The notes: generated by a model not told the origin, from the sequence alone. Positions 54,361 to 63,655 are shown, counted from the stretch's first letter. The stretch: DNA of 64,000 nucleotides from Salinibaculum sp. SYNS191 (GCF_037338445.1 NZ_CP147838.1:806001-870000), one strand, 5' to 3'. Numbers and translations: made by a program.

Positions 54361-55223
54361 CGCCCAGACGAACACTCCTCGTGGTGCTGATCATCATCGC
54401 GACCGTCGCGATGGCTGTCCCCGCCACTGCCCAGACTGAGACCACGACGGCCTGCGACCAGTCGGTGACACACTCGTTCCGGACGGCCAGCGCCGAGACG
54501 ACCTGGAACGAGACGGCAGACGTCGCGAGCACGGAGTCGAACACGCAGGTCAGCGTCGCCGACGGCACGGGCTTCGTTCGCGTCGCCGGCGAGAACCCGA
54601 ACGGCTACTGCACGACACTCACGGTCGAACTCCCGGCCGACATCGTCACGCCGTCGGACCTCGGAACGGTCGACTCGCTCAACGAGACTGTCGAAGCAGA
54701 CTGGCGCGCCGTCCAGAACTTCTCGACCGGTGCGGAGTTCACCCGCATCACGTTCACCCTGGCGGCCGGCCAGAGCGCGGCCTTCGCGCCGAACAAGGCT
54801 CGCGTCGTCACGCTGGCCTGGGTGACCGAGACTAAGCGCCAGTCAAACAGCATCGTCGACCGCATCAGCGGTCTGTTCCGCGGCGACGACGCCCTCGACC
54901 AGCGCACGTACACGATCGAGGGCCAGCCCGGCAACCGGAAGACAGTCCCGCTGACGAGTGCAAACACGTCGGCGACGGTCACCGACTGGATCGCGGAGTA
55001 CCGGACGGCCGACGGCAGCTGGCAACCAGTCGGCCAGGACCCAGAAGCAGCGGTCTACTACACCGAACCGTCGGAGGACGCCCTCCGACTGCACTACAAC
55101 GAGGACACCACCGTCCGCTGGACGGCGAACCCGACCTTCGCTGAGAAGATCAGCTACCAGTGGTCGGGCTACTCCGCCGGCTGGGACGGCCTCGGTGACC
55201 TCGCCGACTCACTCCCGTTCTGA
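54357..55223 (+). CDS. Secreted protein, unknown
   Basis: 288 residues. Signal peptide TLLVVLIIIATVAMAVPATA, then a Cys (ACDQ) and another in GYCTTLTVEL, possibly a disulfide. The body is beta-rich with ANTSATVTDWIAEY. It begins by ATGA overlap. No transmembrane helix besides the signal peptide. Confidence 0.65.
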   Translation: MTPRRTLLVVLIIIATVAMAVPATAQTETTTACDQSVTHSFRTASAETTWNETADVASTESNTQVSVADGTGFVRVAGENPNGYCTTLTVELPADIVTPSDLGTVDSLNETVEADWRAVQNFSTGAEFTRITFTLAAGQSAAFAPNKARVVTLAWVTETKRQSNSIVDRISGLFRGDDALDQRTYTIEGQPGNRKTVPLTSANTSATVTDWIAEYRTADGSWQPVGQDPEAAVYYTEPSEDALRLHYNEDTTVRWTANPTFAEKISYQWSGYSAGWDGLGDLADSLPF

Positions 55224-55225
55224 GC

Positions 55226-55468
55226 ATGCAAGGCAAATACTGGATCATCCTCGTGGGTGCGGCCCTCATCGCGCTCCCAGTGCTCGTGACGCCGGCGGGC
55301 TGGATGCTCGCCGCCGGTCTCGTCGCGCTGTGGCTCGTCCTCACACTGGCCGGGCCGTGGGCCGTCCGCGAGGTGTTCGACCTCAAGAAGAGCAGAGAAT
55401 CGGGCATGAAAGCAAAGCAAGTCAGCGACCGCCTCGCTGGCTCCGACGACGAGAGGTACCGCCGATGA
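55226..55468 (+). CDS. Small two-helix membrane protein
   Basis: 80 residues: two hydrophobic helices (YWIILVGAALIALPVLV, MLAAGLVALWLVLTLAG) and a basic tail (SDDERYRR). The stop overlaps the next gene start by 4 bp (55465-55468). Unknown function. Confidence 0.58.
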   Translation: MQGKYWIILVGAALIALPVLVTPAGWMLAAGLVALWLVLTLAGPWAVREVFDLKKSRESGMKAKQVSDRLAGSDDERYRR

Positions 55469-55737
55469 GCAACTGGTTGATCTTCGGTGCGATCATTGGT
55501 TCCGTCGCGGTCGGTCTGCTGGCGTACGCACGCTGGGGCTCGACCGGCGGCACCTTCCGTGATGCCCTGTCGGTCATCCGCAACGGCTTTTTCGTCCTCG
55601 CTGGGGTGTCGCTCATCCTCGGCGGCTTCGTCATCGTCGGCAGCATCGTCATCGCGGTGTTCGTGTTCCTCGGGACGTCAGCGTTCCTCTCACTCCGAGA
55701 GGACCTCGTCCGGAACGCGGTCGCACCCGACCAGTAG
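55465..55737 (+). CDS. Small membrane protein, three helices
   Basis: 90 residues: MSNWLIFGAIIGSVAVGLLA, NGFFVLAGVSLILGGFVI and a third hydrophobic stretch ending in a charged tail. ATGA overlap with the gene before. Another of the set of tiny membrane proteins between 52.7 and 58 kb. Confidence 0.58.
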   Translation: MSNWLIFGAIIGSVAVGLLAYARWGSTGGTFRDALSVIRNGFFVLAGVSLILGGFVIVGSIVIAVFVFLGTSAFLSLREDLVRNAVAPDQ

Positions 55738-55768
55738 CGAACTTCTCATTTCCAACGTGATTGGAAAA

Positions 55769-55990
55769 ATGGCACTCGAACATGCAGCAACAGTCGAATC
55801 GTTCGGTGAGAGTCAACAGCACCACCGGCTGTACATCCCGAAAGACATCCGCACAGACTCGGACTACCCACTGGCCGCCGGCCTGGACGTGCAACTGCGC
55901 GTCGTCGGGCCGTGTGTCCTGGTCGTCCCGCAACGCCGCTCGTCACTCGTCGAGACCGTCGCCGACGTCATCGAAAAGGAGGTGCTCTGA
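55769..55990 (+). CDS. AbrB-like protein
   Basis: 73 residues, ESQQHHRLYIPKDIRTDSDY and VQLRVVGPCVLVVPQRRSSL resemble the AbrB/SpoVT swapped-hairpin fold. It may regulate the downstream genes. The stop TGA lies in the TGATG that starts the next gene. Confidence 0.55.
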   Translation: MALEHAATVESFGESQQHHRLYIPKDIRTDSDYPLAAGLDVQLRVVGPCVLVVPQRRSSLVETVADVIEKEVL

Positions 55991-56526
55991 TGCCCGACGA
56001 TGACGACCTCGCCGAGCTGGAGCAGATCCGTCTCGAACTTCGTGACTACCGCAACGAAGTCGACGATCCGGACCTCCGCGAAGCGATCCACGACTGGCTC
56101 GACGAGAGTCACGAGCGCGTCGACGCAGACACCATCGCCGAGTTCATGAACGGCCGCCTGACGCAGATGCTCTCGGACTACGAGATGTTCTACTCCTCGG
56201 AGGTCGACAGCCCTGGCGAAGCGTTCCCGGATGACTGCTCGGACTGTCGCCACTACGGCAGCGCCTGTCCGGTCTTGGTCGGCCCCGTCGAACCGGAGTT
56301 TCGAGAGCGACGCCTGGCCGAAGCCGAGACGGAGTCCCAGCAGCGACAGGTGTTCCAGCAACAGGCCATCGACACGGGCTGCAAGCGCATCCCCGAGTTC
56401 CTCGAAGAGTGGGACGAAGAGCACGCCGACTTCGTCCGTCGTGGTGATGACTTGTTGTACAGGGCTCAACAGGACATCCAGGACCCGGACGATCTCCGGG
56501 TCGATGACGGAGGTGTTGAGGTGTGA
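55990..56526 (+). CDS. Four-Cys helical protein (possible metal or Fe-S site)
   Basis: 178 residues. DDCSDCRHYGSACPVLVG and a distant DTGCKRIPEFLEEWDEEH give four Cys that could hold a zinc ion or iron-sulfur cluster. The rest is acidic and helical. Similar Cys-rich small proteins occur in haloarchaeal proviruses, which supports a mobile origin. Start overlaps the AbrB-like gene stop (TGATG) and its stop overlaps the next GTG. Confidence 0.6.
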   Translation: MPDDDDLAELEQIRLELRDYRNEVDDPDLREAIHDWLDESHERVDADTIAEFMNGRLTQMLSDYEMFYSSEVDSPGEAFPDDCSDCRHYGSACPVLVGPVEPEFRERRLAEAETESQQRQVFQQQAIDTGCKRIPEFLEEWDEEHADFVRRGDDLLYRAQQDIQDPDDLRVDDGGVEV

Positions 56527-56810
56527 TATCGGAACTGAAGAGAGCAGCGAACTACCTCGCTGCATCGACCGCGCTACATCTGCTGCTGTTCGTCGTGGGT
56601 GTGAACCCGGTGGCCGACTCACTCGGCTTCGCCGTCGCATCGACGTTCACATTCAGCGATGTCGGTGTGAGTTCCTACATCCAGCTGTATCTCTTCGTCG
56701 TCTCGGTGCTGTCCTGGGTCATCGTAGCAGTCCTACTCTGGATCGCTGTACGCGTCATCAGGCGACTGCAACGGACGAGAGACTCTCCCTTCGGAGGTGT
56801 TGACACGTGA
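56523..56810 (+). CDS. Small two-helix membrane protein
   Basis: 95 residues from GTG 56523 (GGAGGTGTTGAG before it). Helices TALHLLLFVVGVNPVADSLG and YLFVVSVLSWVIVAVLLWIA. It is followed by a GGAGGTG Shine-Dalgarno and overlaps the next gene. No homology recognised. Confidence 0.55.
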   Translation: MISELKRAANYLAASTALHLLLFVVGVNPVADSLGFAVASTFTFSDVGVSSYIQLYLFVVSVLSWVIVAVLLWIAVRVIRRLQRTRDSPFGGVDT

Positions 56811-57813
56811 GCCCACTCGTGTTGATCCTGATCGTCGGCGGAACACTCCTCGTCGGCATCGGGTTCATCATCTGGCTGGTCAAGCGCGGGACCTTCGAAC
56901 CAGACGCCACGAACACTGACAGCGGCGACGAGCGCGCAAACCTCTCTGCACGGCAGCGCGCCGAGGACTGGTCGGTCCCACTCCGCCGCCGCTACAAGGC
57001 ACTGCCCGGGCCGGCCCGGATGCTCGTCGCGACCATCGTCGTCCTGGTGGTCGCGCTGGCAGCGCTGATGTACCAGATCCTCCAGAGCGGCAAGCCACTG
57101 GGGCAGGTCGTCGACATCCGCATGGCTGCAGCGACCATCGGCCTCATCGGTATCGGCGGCGGCCTCTGGCTGGAGCGCTGGTCGCGCGACCGCGTCCGGT
57201 ACGCGTACGTTTTCTACGAACGCGAAGGCGGCGACCCAGACAGCGAGCGCATCCCGTTCATGACTGACTCCCGGAGTTCCGCGACGGCGCGGAAATCATC
57301 AAGGAAGTCGCGAGTTCGCGCCTCTTCGGATTGGCGTGGCGCTACCGCCAGGTAGCAGAGCGGCGTGGCCTCCGCGAGTCCCAATCGCTCCCCGAGGACA
57401 TCGTCGAGCACATGGTCCCGGAACACGCCTGGGAGTGTCCTGACGGCAACGTCGTCATCCGAACGCACGCGGAAGGCGACCAGGTCCTGACCGGCGCGAC
57501 GGAGCCGGACAAGACCTACTCCTCACCGCGGCAACTCTCCCGCGAGGAAGCCATCAAACTCCGCGAACAGCGCCAGCGCATCAACGCCGAACTCCAGAAC
57601 GTCCGCGCGACGAACGCCGAACTCATGCGCCAGATTCGCCAACTCCGGAAGAAAATCAAGAACGAGGAGTACAGCGAACGCGAGGACCTCATCACAGACC
57701 TCGGACAACTGCTTGAACAGTTCGCGCCGATCCTCAACGACCACTACGACAACAACACCAACGGCCACCGGCCGGATCCGGCCGAAGCCATCGCGAACGG
57801 GGGTGACGAGTGA
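56807..57813 (+). pseudogene. Membrane protein with cytoplasmic coiled coil, split by a frameshift
   Basis: Frame 1 (56807-57355) encodes a helix, two more helices (about 70-90 and 105-122) and ends with Arg/Ser-rich non-protein-like text. Frame 2 carries LPEFRDGAEIIKEVASSRLF and then WRYRQVAERRGLRESQSLPE and a helical coiled-coil tail (RQRINAELQNVRATNAELMR). Adding one C near 57267 (GACTCC to GACCTCC) joins them: PFMTD-LPEFRDG. The restored protein is about 335 residues. Start GTG 56807 follows GGAGGTG. Confidence 0.65.
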
Positions 57814-58010
57814 TGCCGAACAAAGACCAAAAAGCAACTCTCGATTTTATTGAAGAAACAATCGAAAGCCCAGACGACCACAATCGGGCGGCTAGAGAAA
57901 TCGCACTTGCTGTTGCTGAACGAGTTGATGAAGTCATCGAATCAAACGGACATCCTGTCGACCTCACTATTGAAATGGAAATTAGTGGTCATGGGGGTGA
58001 CAACTCGTGA
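57813..58010 (+). CDS. Short helical protein with lower GC
   Basis: 65 residues, MPNKDQKATLDFIEETIESP and REIALAVAERVDEVIESNGH. The codon use is AT-richer than its neighbours (for example TTTATTGAAGAAACAATC). It overlaps the previous stop (57811-57813) and the next GTG (58007-58010). Its function is unknown; the composition suggests a different origin. Confidence 0.55.
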   Translation: MPNKDQKATLDFIEETIESPDDHNRAAREIALAVAERVDEVIESNGHPVDLTIEMEISGHGGDNS

Positions 58011-59275
58011 GACGAGTCGTCGCACTCGCGGCCGTCCTCACGCTCCTGTGCATGACTGCGTTCGCGCCCGTGCCCGCTGCGGCCGCGAACGCGACCGCGG
58101 GCAACGTGTCCGCGACGCCGACGGCCACGACCACGGAGACGCCGACTGCGGCGACGCCGACAGCAACGCCGTCGGATGGCTTCGAGTCGACGGTCTCGGT
58201 CCGCATCATCCCCGTCCACTACGATGCAGACTACCTCTCGGCCCGACAGACGACCGAGGGAATCGAAACGACCGGCCCCTTCGCGACGTTCGAGCTGGGT
58301 CGGGCAGCCGACCAGGTGGAGATCGTCGAGCCCGGCGCTCGGGCGAACCTCCTCGCCGACGGTCGGCTCGTGAAAGTCGAGTACAGCCAGGGCGCGTCGC
58401 CGGGCGAGCAGTCGCTGTATCACCTGCGGCTGTACTATCCCGACGGCCAGCAGGAAGTGTCGCTGTACGCCTCGCAGACCAACGTCAGCGTCACGGGTGG
58501 CGAACTCACTGGGTACCGACCGTTCGTCGAGGACATGCTCGACAGCGCCGAGGAGGAAGGCTTCGAGCGAAACCCAGAGGGCGCACAGAACTACCTGGAC
58601 TACCTGCAAGAGCGAAGCCAGCTCTTCCAGAACTTCTTCTCGGAGAAGTTCGTCCAGGCGATGCTGCTGATCTGGACCTGGATCCGCAACCCTGTGGGTC
58701 TCGGATTCACGATCATGGCCGCGGCACTTGCGGCGACCTGGCTGTACCGGAATCACGGCCGCGTCCTGGATATCATCTCGTCAGACCCAGGCAAGAGCCA
58801 GCGCCGGCGGGAACGCATCGAACTCGACCGGCAGGAAGCTATCGCGACGGCCGCTGACGAACATCTGAGCGAACTGTCCGAGATCGGGACGATGGGCGAG
58901 GTCTACTGGGACGACGCCTACACCGTCGCGACGGTCTACGAGTTGGCCGAACTCTTCAGGCAGGGTATCCCGGTCAAGGACAAGGACGAGGGCGAGATCT
59001 ACCACATCGGCGGCGTCGACGACCTCTCGCCGTCGAACATTCACGGCTCGTGGCTCGAACCCGTCGTTCGCGATGGCCGCCTCGCCAGTGTCGAGATTGC
59101 ACTCTCGCATGGGGCGGCCGCGCTGCATCGGATGATGTCGAAGTACGGCATGGCGCTGGAGTACCGAGAGACCTACGAACAGGTTCGGGACCTCCAGGAG
59201 CAACTCGACGAGAACGCTGGCTACGGCCGCCGCCACGACTTCGACGTCAGCGGCAGCCCGTCCGGAGGTGACTGA
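58007..59275 (+). CDS. Secreted/membrane-anchored protein with cytoplasmic tail
   Basis: 422 residues from GTG 58007. Signal peptide (VVALAAVLTLLCMTAFAP), a Thr/Pro-rich linker (about 30-60), an extracellular domain to about 200, a transmembrane segment near 215-250 (GLGFTIMAAALAATWLYRNH) and a soluble C-terminal part with EIGTMGEVYWDDAYTVATVY. The topology is N-out/C-in, suited to link extracellular parts with the cytoplasmic ATPase. Preceded by GGGGGTGA. Confidence 0.7.
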   Translation: MRRVVALAAVLTLLCMTAFAPVPAAAANATAGNVSATPTATTTETPTAATPTATPSDGFESTVSVRIIPVHYDADYLSARQTTEGIETTGPFATFELGRAADQVEIVEPGARANLLADGRLVKVEYSQGASPGEQSLYHLRLYYPDGQQEVSLYASQTNVSVTGGELTGYRPFVEDMLDSAEEEGFERNPEGAQNYLDYLQERSQLFQNFFSEKFVQAMLLIWTWIRNPVGLGFTIMAAALAATWLYRNHGRVLDIISSDPGKSQRRRERIELDRQEAIATAADEHLSELSEIGTMGEVYWDDAYTVATVYELAELFRQGIPVKDKDEGEIYHIGGVDDLSPSNIHGSWLEPVVRDGRLASVEIALSHGAAALHRMMSKYGMALEYRETYEQVRDLQEQLDENAGYGRRHDFDVSGSPSGGD

Positions 59276-59277
59276 CT

Positions 59278-60960
59278 GTGGCGCTTCTCGATACCGTGGG
59301 CCTCGTTCTCGGTGGCCTGCTGGTGCTGGCCGGTGTGGGCTTCGGACTGTACTACGGCGGCCGCTGGCTCCTCACCTCCACATTCCGACGGAGTCGCGGC
59401 CGACGGGCGAAGCGACTGGTCGGCCTGGCAGCGATCGTCCTCTTCGTCGCCGCCGTCGTTGGCCTGATCGCCGTTCTCGTAAACGGTGTCTCGACGAAGA
59501 CCAGCGCCTACCCGATCCTGAACCTCGTCGGAACGGTCTACTCCTCGCCCTGGACGTACGTCATCGTCGGCGCACTGCTACTGCGGAAGGTCATCGTCTT
59601 CCGCCGCGGCCGGTACGCCAAGCAGGCGGCCGCGCAGACGGGCATGGACACACGCAGCATCAAGCACCTGGCCGCGGAGGCGCGCTCGCCCGACGGGACC
59701 GCACGCGTGGTCGCGACCGCGGACGACACGCTCACCGACATCGAGCGCCGAATCGACGAGACGCTCCGGACTGGCGAAGACGACACGCTCACGCCGGCCG
59801 CAGATCCGGGAGAAGTGTGGAACGACATCTACGCTGCCGAGAGAGAGGCGCAGTCGCTCGTGACGCGGCTGGAGAACTCTGCGTGGTCACACGTTCTCGA
59901 TGACGAGCTAACCGAGCACAGACCACTGCAGCCGGGGACGGGCGACCACGAGACAGACCCGGACCCAAAACCCACGACCGACGACGTCGGCTTCTGGACG
60001 GAACTCAAACACTACCGGCTGGACCTGGCGTCGGCCATCAACTTCTCGAACATCCTCTGGCAGTTCCTCCTGCCAGCCCTCGTCACGGCGACGATCGTCC
60101 TTTCGCTGCTGGGCGTCTGGGTCGGTCTGGCCTGGTACCCAGTGGTCGCCCTGCTGGGGCTGTTCGTCGGCGCTGTCAACTACTATCGCCATCGCCGGAA
60201 GGAAGCTCGCCGGCTCGACAGCCTTCGCGACGACGCCGAGGGCAGAGACTGGAGCATGGTCGCGGCGCTGGTCAAAGAGGTCGAGACGCAGGAGACAACT
60301 GCGTACTACGGCTGGCTCGCCGGCCGCCGCTATGCCAGCTACGATCGCGACCGCTTCGTCAGCGACCTGGCGAAGCGAACGCACGAGAAGGTCGACCGCG
60401 GATACGCCGCGCCGTCGATCATGGAGAAAAACGCCGAGCAACTGGCGGACTACTACCCTGACCTCGCCGGCTTCCGCGACCAGGAGCGCCACGATATCCA
60501 GCTCGAACTCATCGACCGCGTTCGCGAGAGTCAGTACGGCCTCGTCCCGAAACAGCAGTTGATCGAGGACACGGTCGAGCATCGGATGGAAGAGCGCGCC
60601 GGCGGCATCTATCGCGAGGGCATGGGCTATGACCCGGGCCTGGTCCGCGTGGCCTACGACGACCTCGTGCCAGGGGCGCTGACCGAGGTAGAGGTCACGG
60701 TCGACACCGAGAACGGCCCACAGACTCTCATCGCAGTCGAGTCGACACTGGATCCGATGCCGGTCGACCGGGCGCAGGTCCGTGCGGAGTTCTCGGCGCT
60801 GTTCCGCGAGTACGCCACGCGAGAGCCACGCTACGAACTGCCGCCGTCGCCGAAAATCCAGATGCCGCCGCACCCACTGGAGACGCGAGACGCCGACCAG
60901 ATGGCTGTCGGAGTGACAGAATCACCTGTCCGCGCCGACGGGGGTGACGAAGGTGAGTAG
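59278..60960 (+). CDS. Large membrane protein, array
   Basis: 560 residues, GTG 59278 after GGAGGTGA. Helices near 1-30, 45-70, 80-95, and a pair at about 265-305 (LPALVTATIVLSLLGVWVGL, WYPVVALLGLFVGAVNYY). The cytoplasmic C-terminal half is helical and charged (YGWLAGRRYASYDRDRF, QLADYYPDLAGFRDQERHDI) and may bind the ATPase, whose gene overlaps its stop by 8 bp. No name can be given. Confidence 0.7.
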   Translation: MALLDTVGLVLGGLLVLAGVGFGLYYGGRWLLTSTFRRSRGRRAKRLVGLAAIVLFVAAVVGLIAVLVNGVSTKTSAYPILNLVGTVYSSPWTYVIVGALLLRKVIVFRRGRYAKQAAAQTGMDTRSIKHLAAEARSPDGTARVVATADDTLTDIERRIDETLRTGEDDTLTPAADPGEVWNDIYAAEREAQSLVTRLENSAWSHVLDDELTEHRPLQPGTGDHETDPDPKPTTDDVGFWTELKHYRLDLASAINFSNILWQFLLPALVTATIVLSLLGVWVGLAWYPVVALLGLFVGAVNYYRHRRKEARRLDSLRDDAEGRDWSMVAALVKEVETQETTAYYGWLAGRRYASYDRDRFVSDLAKRTHEKVDRGYAAPSIMEKNAEQLADYYPDLAGFRDQERHDIQLELIDRVRESQYGLVPKQQLIEDTVEHRMEERAGGIYREGMGYDPGLVRVAYDDLVPGALTEVEVTVDTENGPQTLIAVESTLDPMPVDRAQVRAEFSALFREYATREPRYELPPSPKIQMPPHPLETRDADQMAVGVTESPVRADGGDEGE

Positions 60961-63253
60961 CTACGAACAACTCCAGCCAGAGGACGACGACGTCGACCAA
61001 GTCGTTGAGCGTCTCATCGCCAGTCGTCGCGAGCACGTCCAGCGCGAGTCTGAACTCACGCGCGAGGCGGCCATCCGGAAGCTTATCCGGACCATCGAGG
61101 GCAAACTCACGGGCAAGCGGGACACAGACGTCCACGTCGATGACCTCCTGACCGAGTTGCTGGAGCTGCTGGAGCGTGACGGTGACCTCGACGACGCCCT
61201 CCAGCCAGACACCGATGTCCCGGGCTGGAGCCGGGTCACGCTCAAGAAGTACCGCCGGAAGGGCGAGATACCCCGCAATCGCCTGCGTGTGTTCCGGGCG
61301 ATCGTGCACGTCGCACGCGAACTGGGCTACCTCGGCGGGTACGCCGACAAGAGCCGCTACACCGCAGTCGTCATGGAGACACTGGACGTGCCTGGGGCAA
61401 ACAGCAAGGTTCGAGAGGGGGAGCAGACGCCCATCGGCCGCCGGCGACTCAGTGCCGACTCGACGCAGGACCTCGATGACGCCAGAGTCGAGATCCCACA
61501 CAAGGACTGCGAGCACATCATGGCAGTCGCGAATCCACGCCAGGGGAAGGACTCGACCATCGCACGCATCTGCGGGAACCTCAAGCGGGAACACGGATAC
61601 AAGTGGATCTCGCTGTACGACGACGGTCGCAACGAAACGCCGATGATCGCCCTGCCGAACGAAGACCCGGCGATTCACGACGTCCTCGACGAGTTCGGCC
61701 AGGAGCCACGCGGCTACGAGACGACGGTCTTCGTCCCAGCTGTCGAGTCGCTGCCCGACAAACTCCCGGCGAATCACGAGCCGTTCTCCATCGGCCTCAA
61801 CGCACTGTCGCCCGAACTGGTCGCACAACTCGCCGGTGAAGAGATCTCGTCGGAGTCCACGCAACGCCGCATCCAGAAGGCACTCTCGGAAGCGCGTGGC
61901 GCAGATGGATCCGTGGAGGCGCTCATCGACCGGCTGCAGACCTACGCCGATGAGACGACGGCAGAAGTCCAGGTCACGGGGCTGCGCGACGAGGATGACC
62001 TCGACGACGCCGAGGATGAGGATGCTACGCACTCGTACCACATGGGCGAGGACGAATTGCTGAGCAACATCGCCGAGTCGCTGATGCTGCTGGCCGCGGA
62101 GGGCCTGCTCCGGGACTCTGGGGCAGAGACGAACATCGACATGCGGGAGATCATCGCCGACAACGAGAGTGTGGCCGTCCTCAACGCGAACTTCGTCACG
62201 GACTCGCTGAAGTACCTGCTCACGGACCTCTGGCTCCAACTCATCTACCGCGCTCGCGACCAGGACCCACGACTCCCACGAGTAGCCCTGGAAATCCGCG
62301 AGTTGAAGGACCTCGCGCCGTCGAAACTTGGCGACAGTGCGCACTCCCACATCGTCAAGAGCCTCCAGCAGACGTTCTTCTTCCTCTCGTCACAGGGTGG
62401 CAGCCGTCGCATCCTCATCGCCGGCTCGACGCAGAAACTCAACGACGTCTACAAGCCGGTCCGTGGGAACATGCCGATCAAGATACTGCTGCAGCTGGGG
62501 CCGGAGAAGATCACGGCACTTGAGAACGCCGGCTACAACCTGAGTCCGCGGCAGAAGAACCAACTGAAGGACTATCCGACGGGCTGGGGGATGATCTACA
62601 ACCTCGGATCCTGGAAGTGGCCGATTCAGTGGGCCGGCGCGCACTGTGGCCTCGGGATGGGCGACATCCCGTGGCGCGACCGGTACGGACGAGCGGCGGG
62701 CTTCCGCGTGGCGACGCGCTCGACACGGGAGCGGCCGTGGTACGATGTCTCCGGGACGAAGGTCACGGACCGGTCGCCAGATGCCGGCGAGTGGTATCTC
62801 ACGACTGACGACGTCGAGGAGGCTGGTGGTTTCGAGGCAGCAGTCGAGCAACGTCGCGAAAACCAGGTCACGAGCACGCTGCTACTCGAATCTGTTGACA
62901 TCGACACTGACCGGAAGCTCGAACTGCTCTCGCAACAGGACGCACGGGAGCGTCTGCTGCAGCGGATCCGTGACCAACACGAGTTTCCGCAGGAACTGGA
63001 GACCTGGCTCGACTATGATTTAGGCCGGATCGACGAACTTCTCAACGTTCTCCGGGCGATTCGGGATGGTACGCACACGAGTTACGCTGAAATTGGTGAC
63101 GAGTGCGGCAAGAGCGGGTCGACCGTCGGGAATTACTTCAGCCGTGGCGAACAGCCGCTCCAGGGAATCGCTGCAAAGCGTGGCGACATCTATCAACTGA
63201 CGAACGCTGGGAAGAGAGCATTGAGTTTCCCGTGGCGTGACTATCTCGACTGA
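60953..63253 (+). CDS. HerA/VirB4-like ATPase with unusual Walker A and C-terminal winged helix
   Basis: 766 residues (GTG 60953; GTG 60944 alternative; GGGGTGA before). N-terminal helical domain (about 1-160), then the ATPase core: modified P-loop ANPRQGKDS (193-201, with Asp where Ser/Thr is usual), a Walker B-like PRVALEIREL near 442-451, and LIAGSTQKLNDV, the sensor motif of HerA/FtsK/TraD-like motors. The C-terminal ~100 residues are a winged helix (YAEIGDECGKSGSTVGNYFS). It could pump DNA or protein or drive assembly. The missing consensus P-loop Ser/Thr may reduce activity. Confidence 0.75.
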   Translation: MSSYEQLQPEDDDVDQVVERLIASRREHVQRESELTREAAIRKLIRTIEGKLTGKRDTDVHVDDLLTELLELLERDGDLDDALQPDTDVPGWSRVTLKKYRRKGEIPRNRLRVFRAIVHVARELGYLGGYADKSRYTAVVMETLDVPGANSKVREGEQTPIGRRRLSADSTQDLDDARVEIPHKDCEHIMAVANPRQGKDSTIARICGNLKREHGYKWISLYDDGRNETPMIALPNEDPAIHDVLDEFGQEPRGYETTVFVPAVESLPDKLPANHEPFSIGLNALSPELVAQLAGEEISSESTQRRIQKALSEARGADGSVEALIDRLQTYADETTAEVQVTGLRDEDDLDDAEDEDATHSYHMGEDELLSNIAESLMLLAAEGLLRDSGAETNIDMREIIADNESVAVLNANFVTDSLKYLLTDLWLQLIYRARDQDPRLPRVALEIRELKDLAPSKLGDSAHSHIVKSLQQTFFFLSSQGGSRRILIAGSTQKLNDVYKPVRGNMPIKILLQLGPEKITALENAGYNLSPRQKNQLKDYPTGWGMIYNLGSWKWPIQWAGAHCGLGMGDIPWRDRYGRAAGFRVATRSTRERPWYDVSGTKVTDRSPDAGEWYLTTDDVEEAGGFEAAVEQRRENQVTSTLLLESVDIDTDRKLELLSQQDARERLLQRIRDQHEFPQELETWLDYDLGRIDELLNVLRAIRDGTHTSYAEIGDECGKSGSTVGNYFSRGEQPLQGIAAKRGDIYQLTNAGKRALSFPWRDYLD

Positions 63254-63655
63254 TGTTACTTTCCCCAGCCGACCACAGGCTTTCCCAACCGATGAGAGAG
63301 GGATAATCGAAAGAAGGGATTGGGTTGCTTATGCGCGTTCCCGCGTTCCCGTGGGTCCCGCCGTAGGGTATACAGTCTAAAGTTCGCGTGTGTATCGGGA
63401 GATCGGGGTGGACGGACTGGAAATACATGACAATATCCCGCTCAACAGTTCGAGAGGGGCGATTTTCGCCGGCTGAACCCGGATATAGCGGGGGGAAACC
63501 GGTCAATCATCGGGTTTCGACCTCGACGAGCTGGCAAACAGAGTCTGTCCACTGTTCTGAGGGATGAAATGGGAGTGTTGGCCACGCAATCTCCCCACGC
63601 GATACGAACCCCGGTGCCGTCTTGTTTGACAACCCAGATTGTCGACCAGGCGACG
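63254..63655. other. 400-bp region after the ATPase gene
   Basis: No clear gene. It contains the short direct repeat GCGTTCCC (twice near 63337-63352), a TATA-like GTATACAG near 63369 and moderate AT content. This may be a boundary region or a control region for the convergent gene at its right; no direct repeat matching the integrase side was found. Confidence 0.35.
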
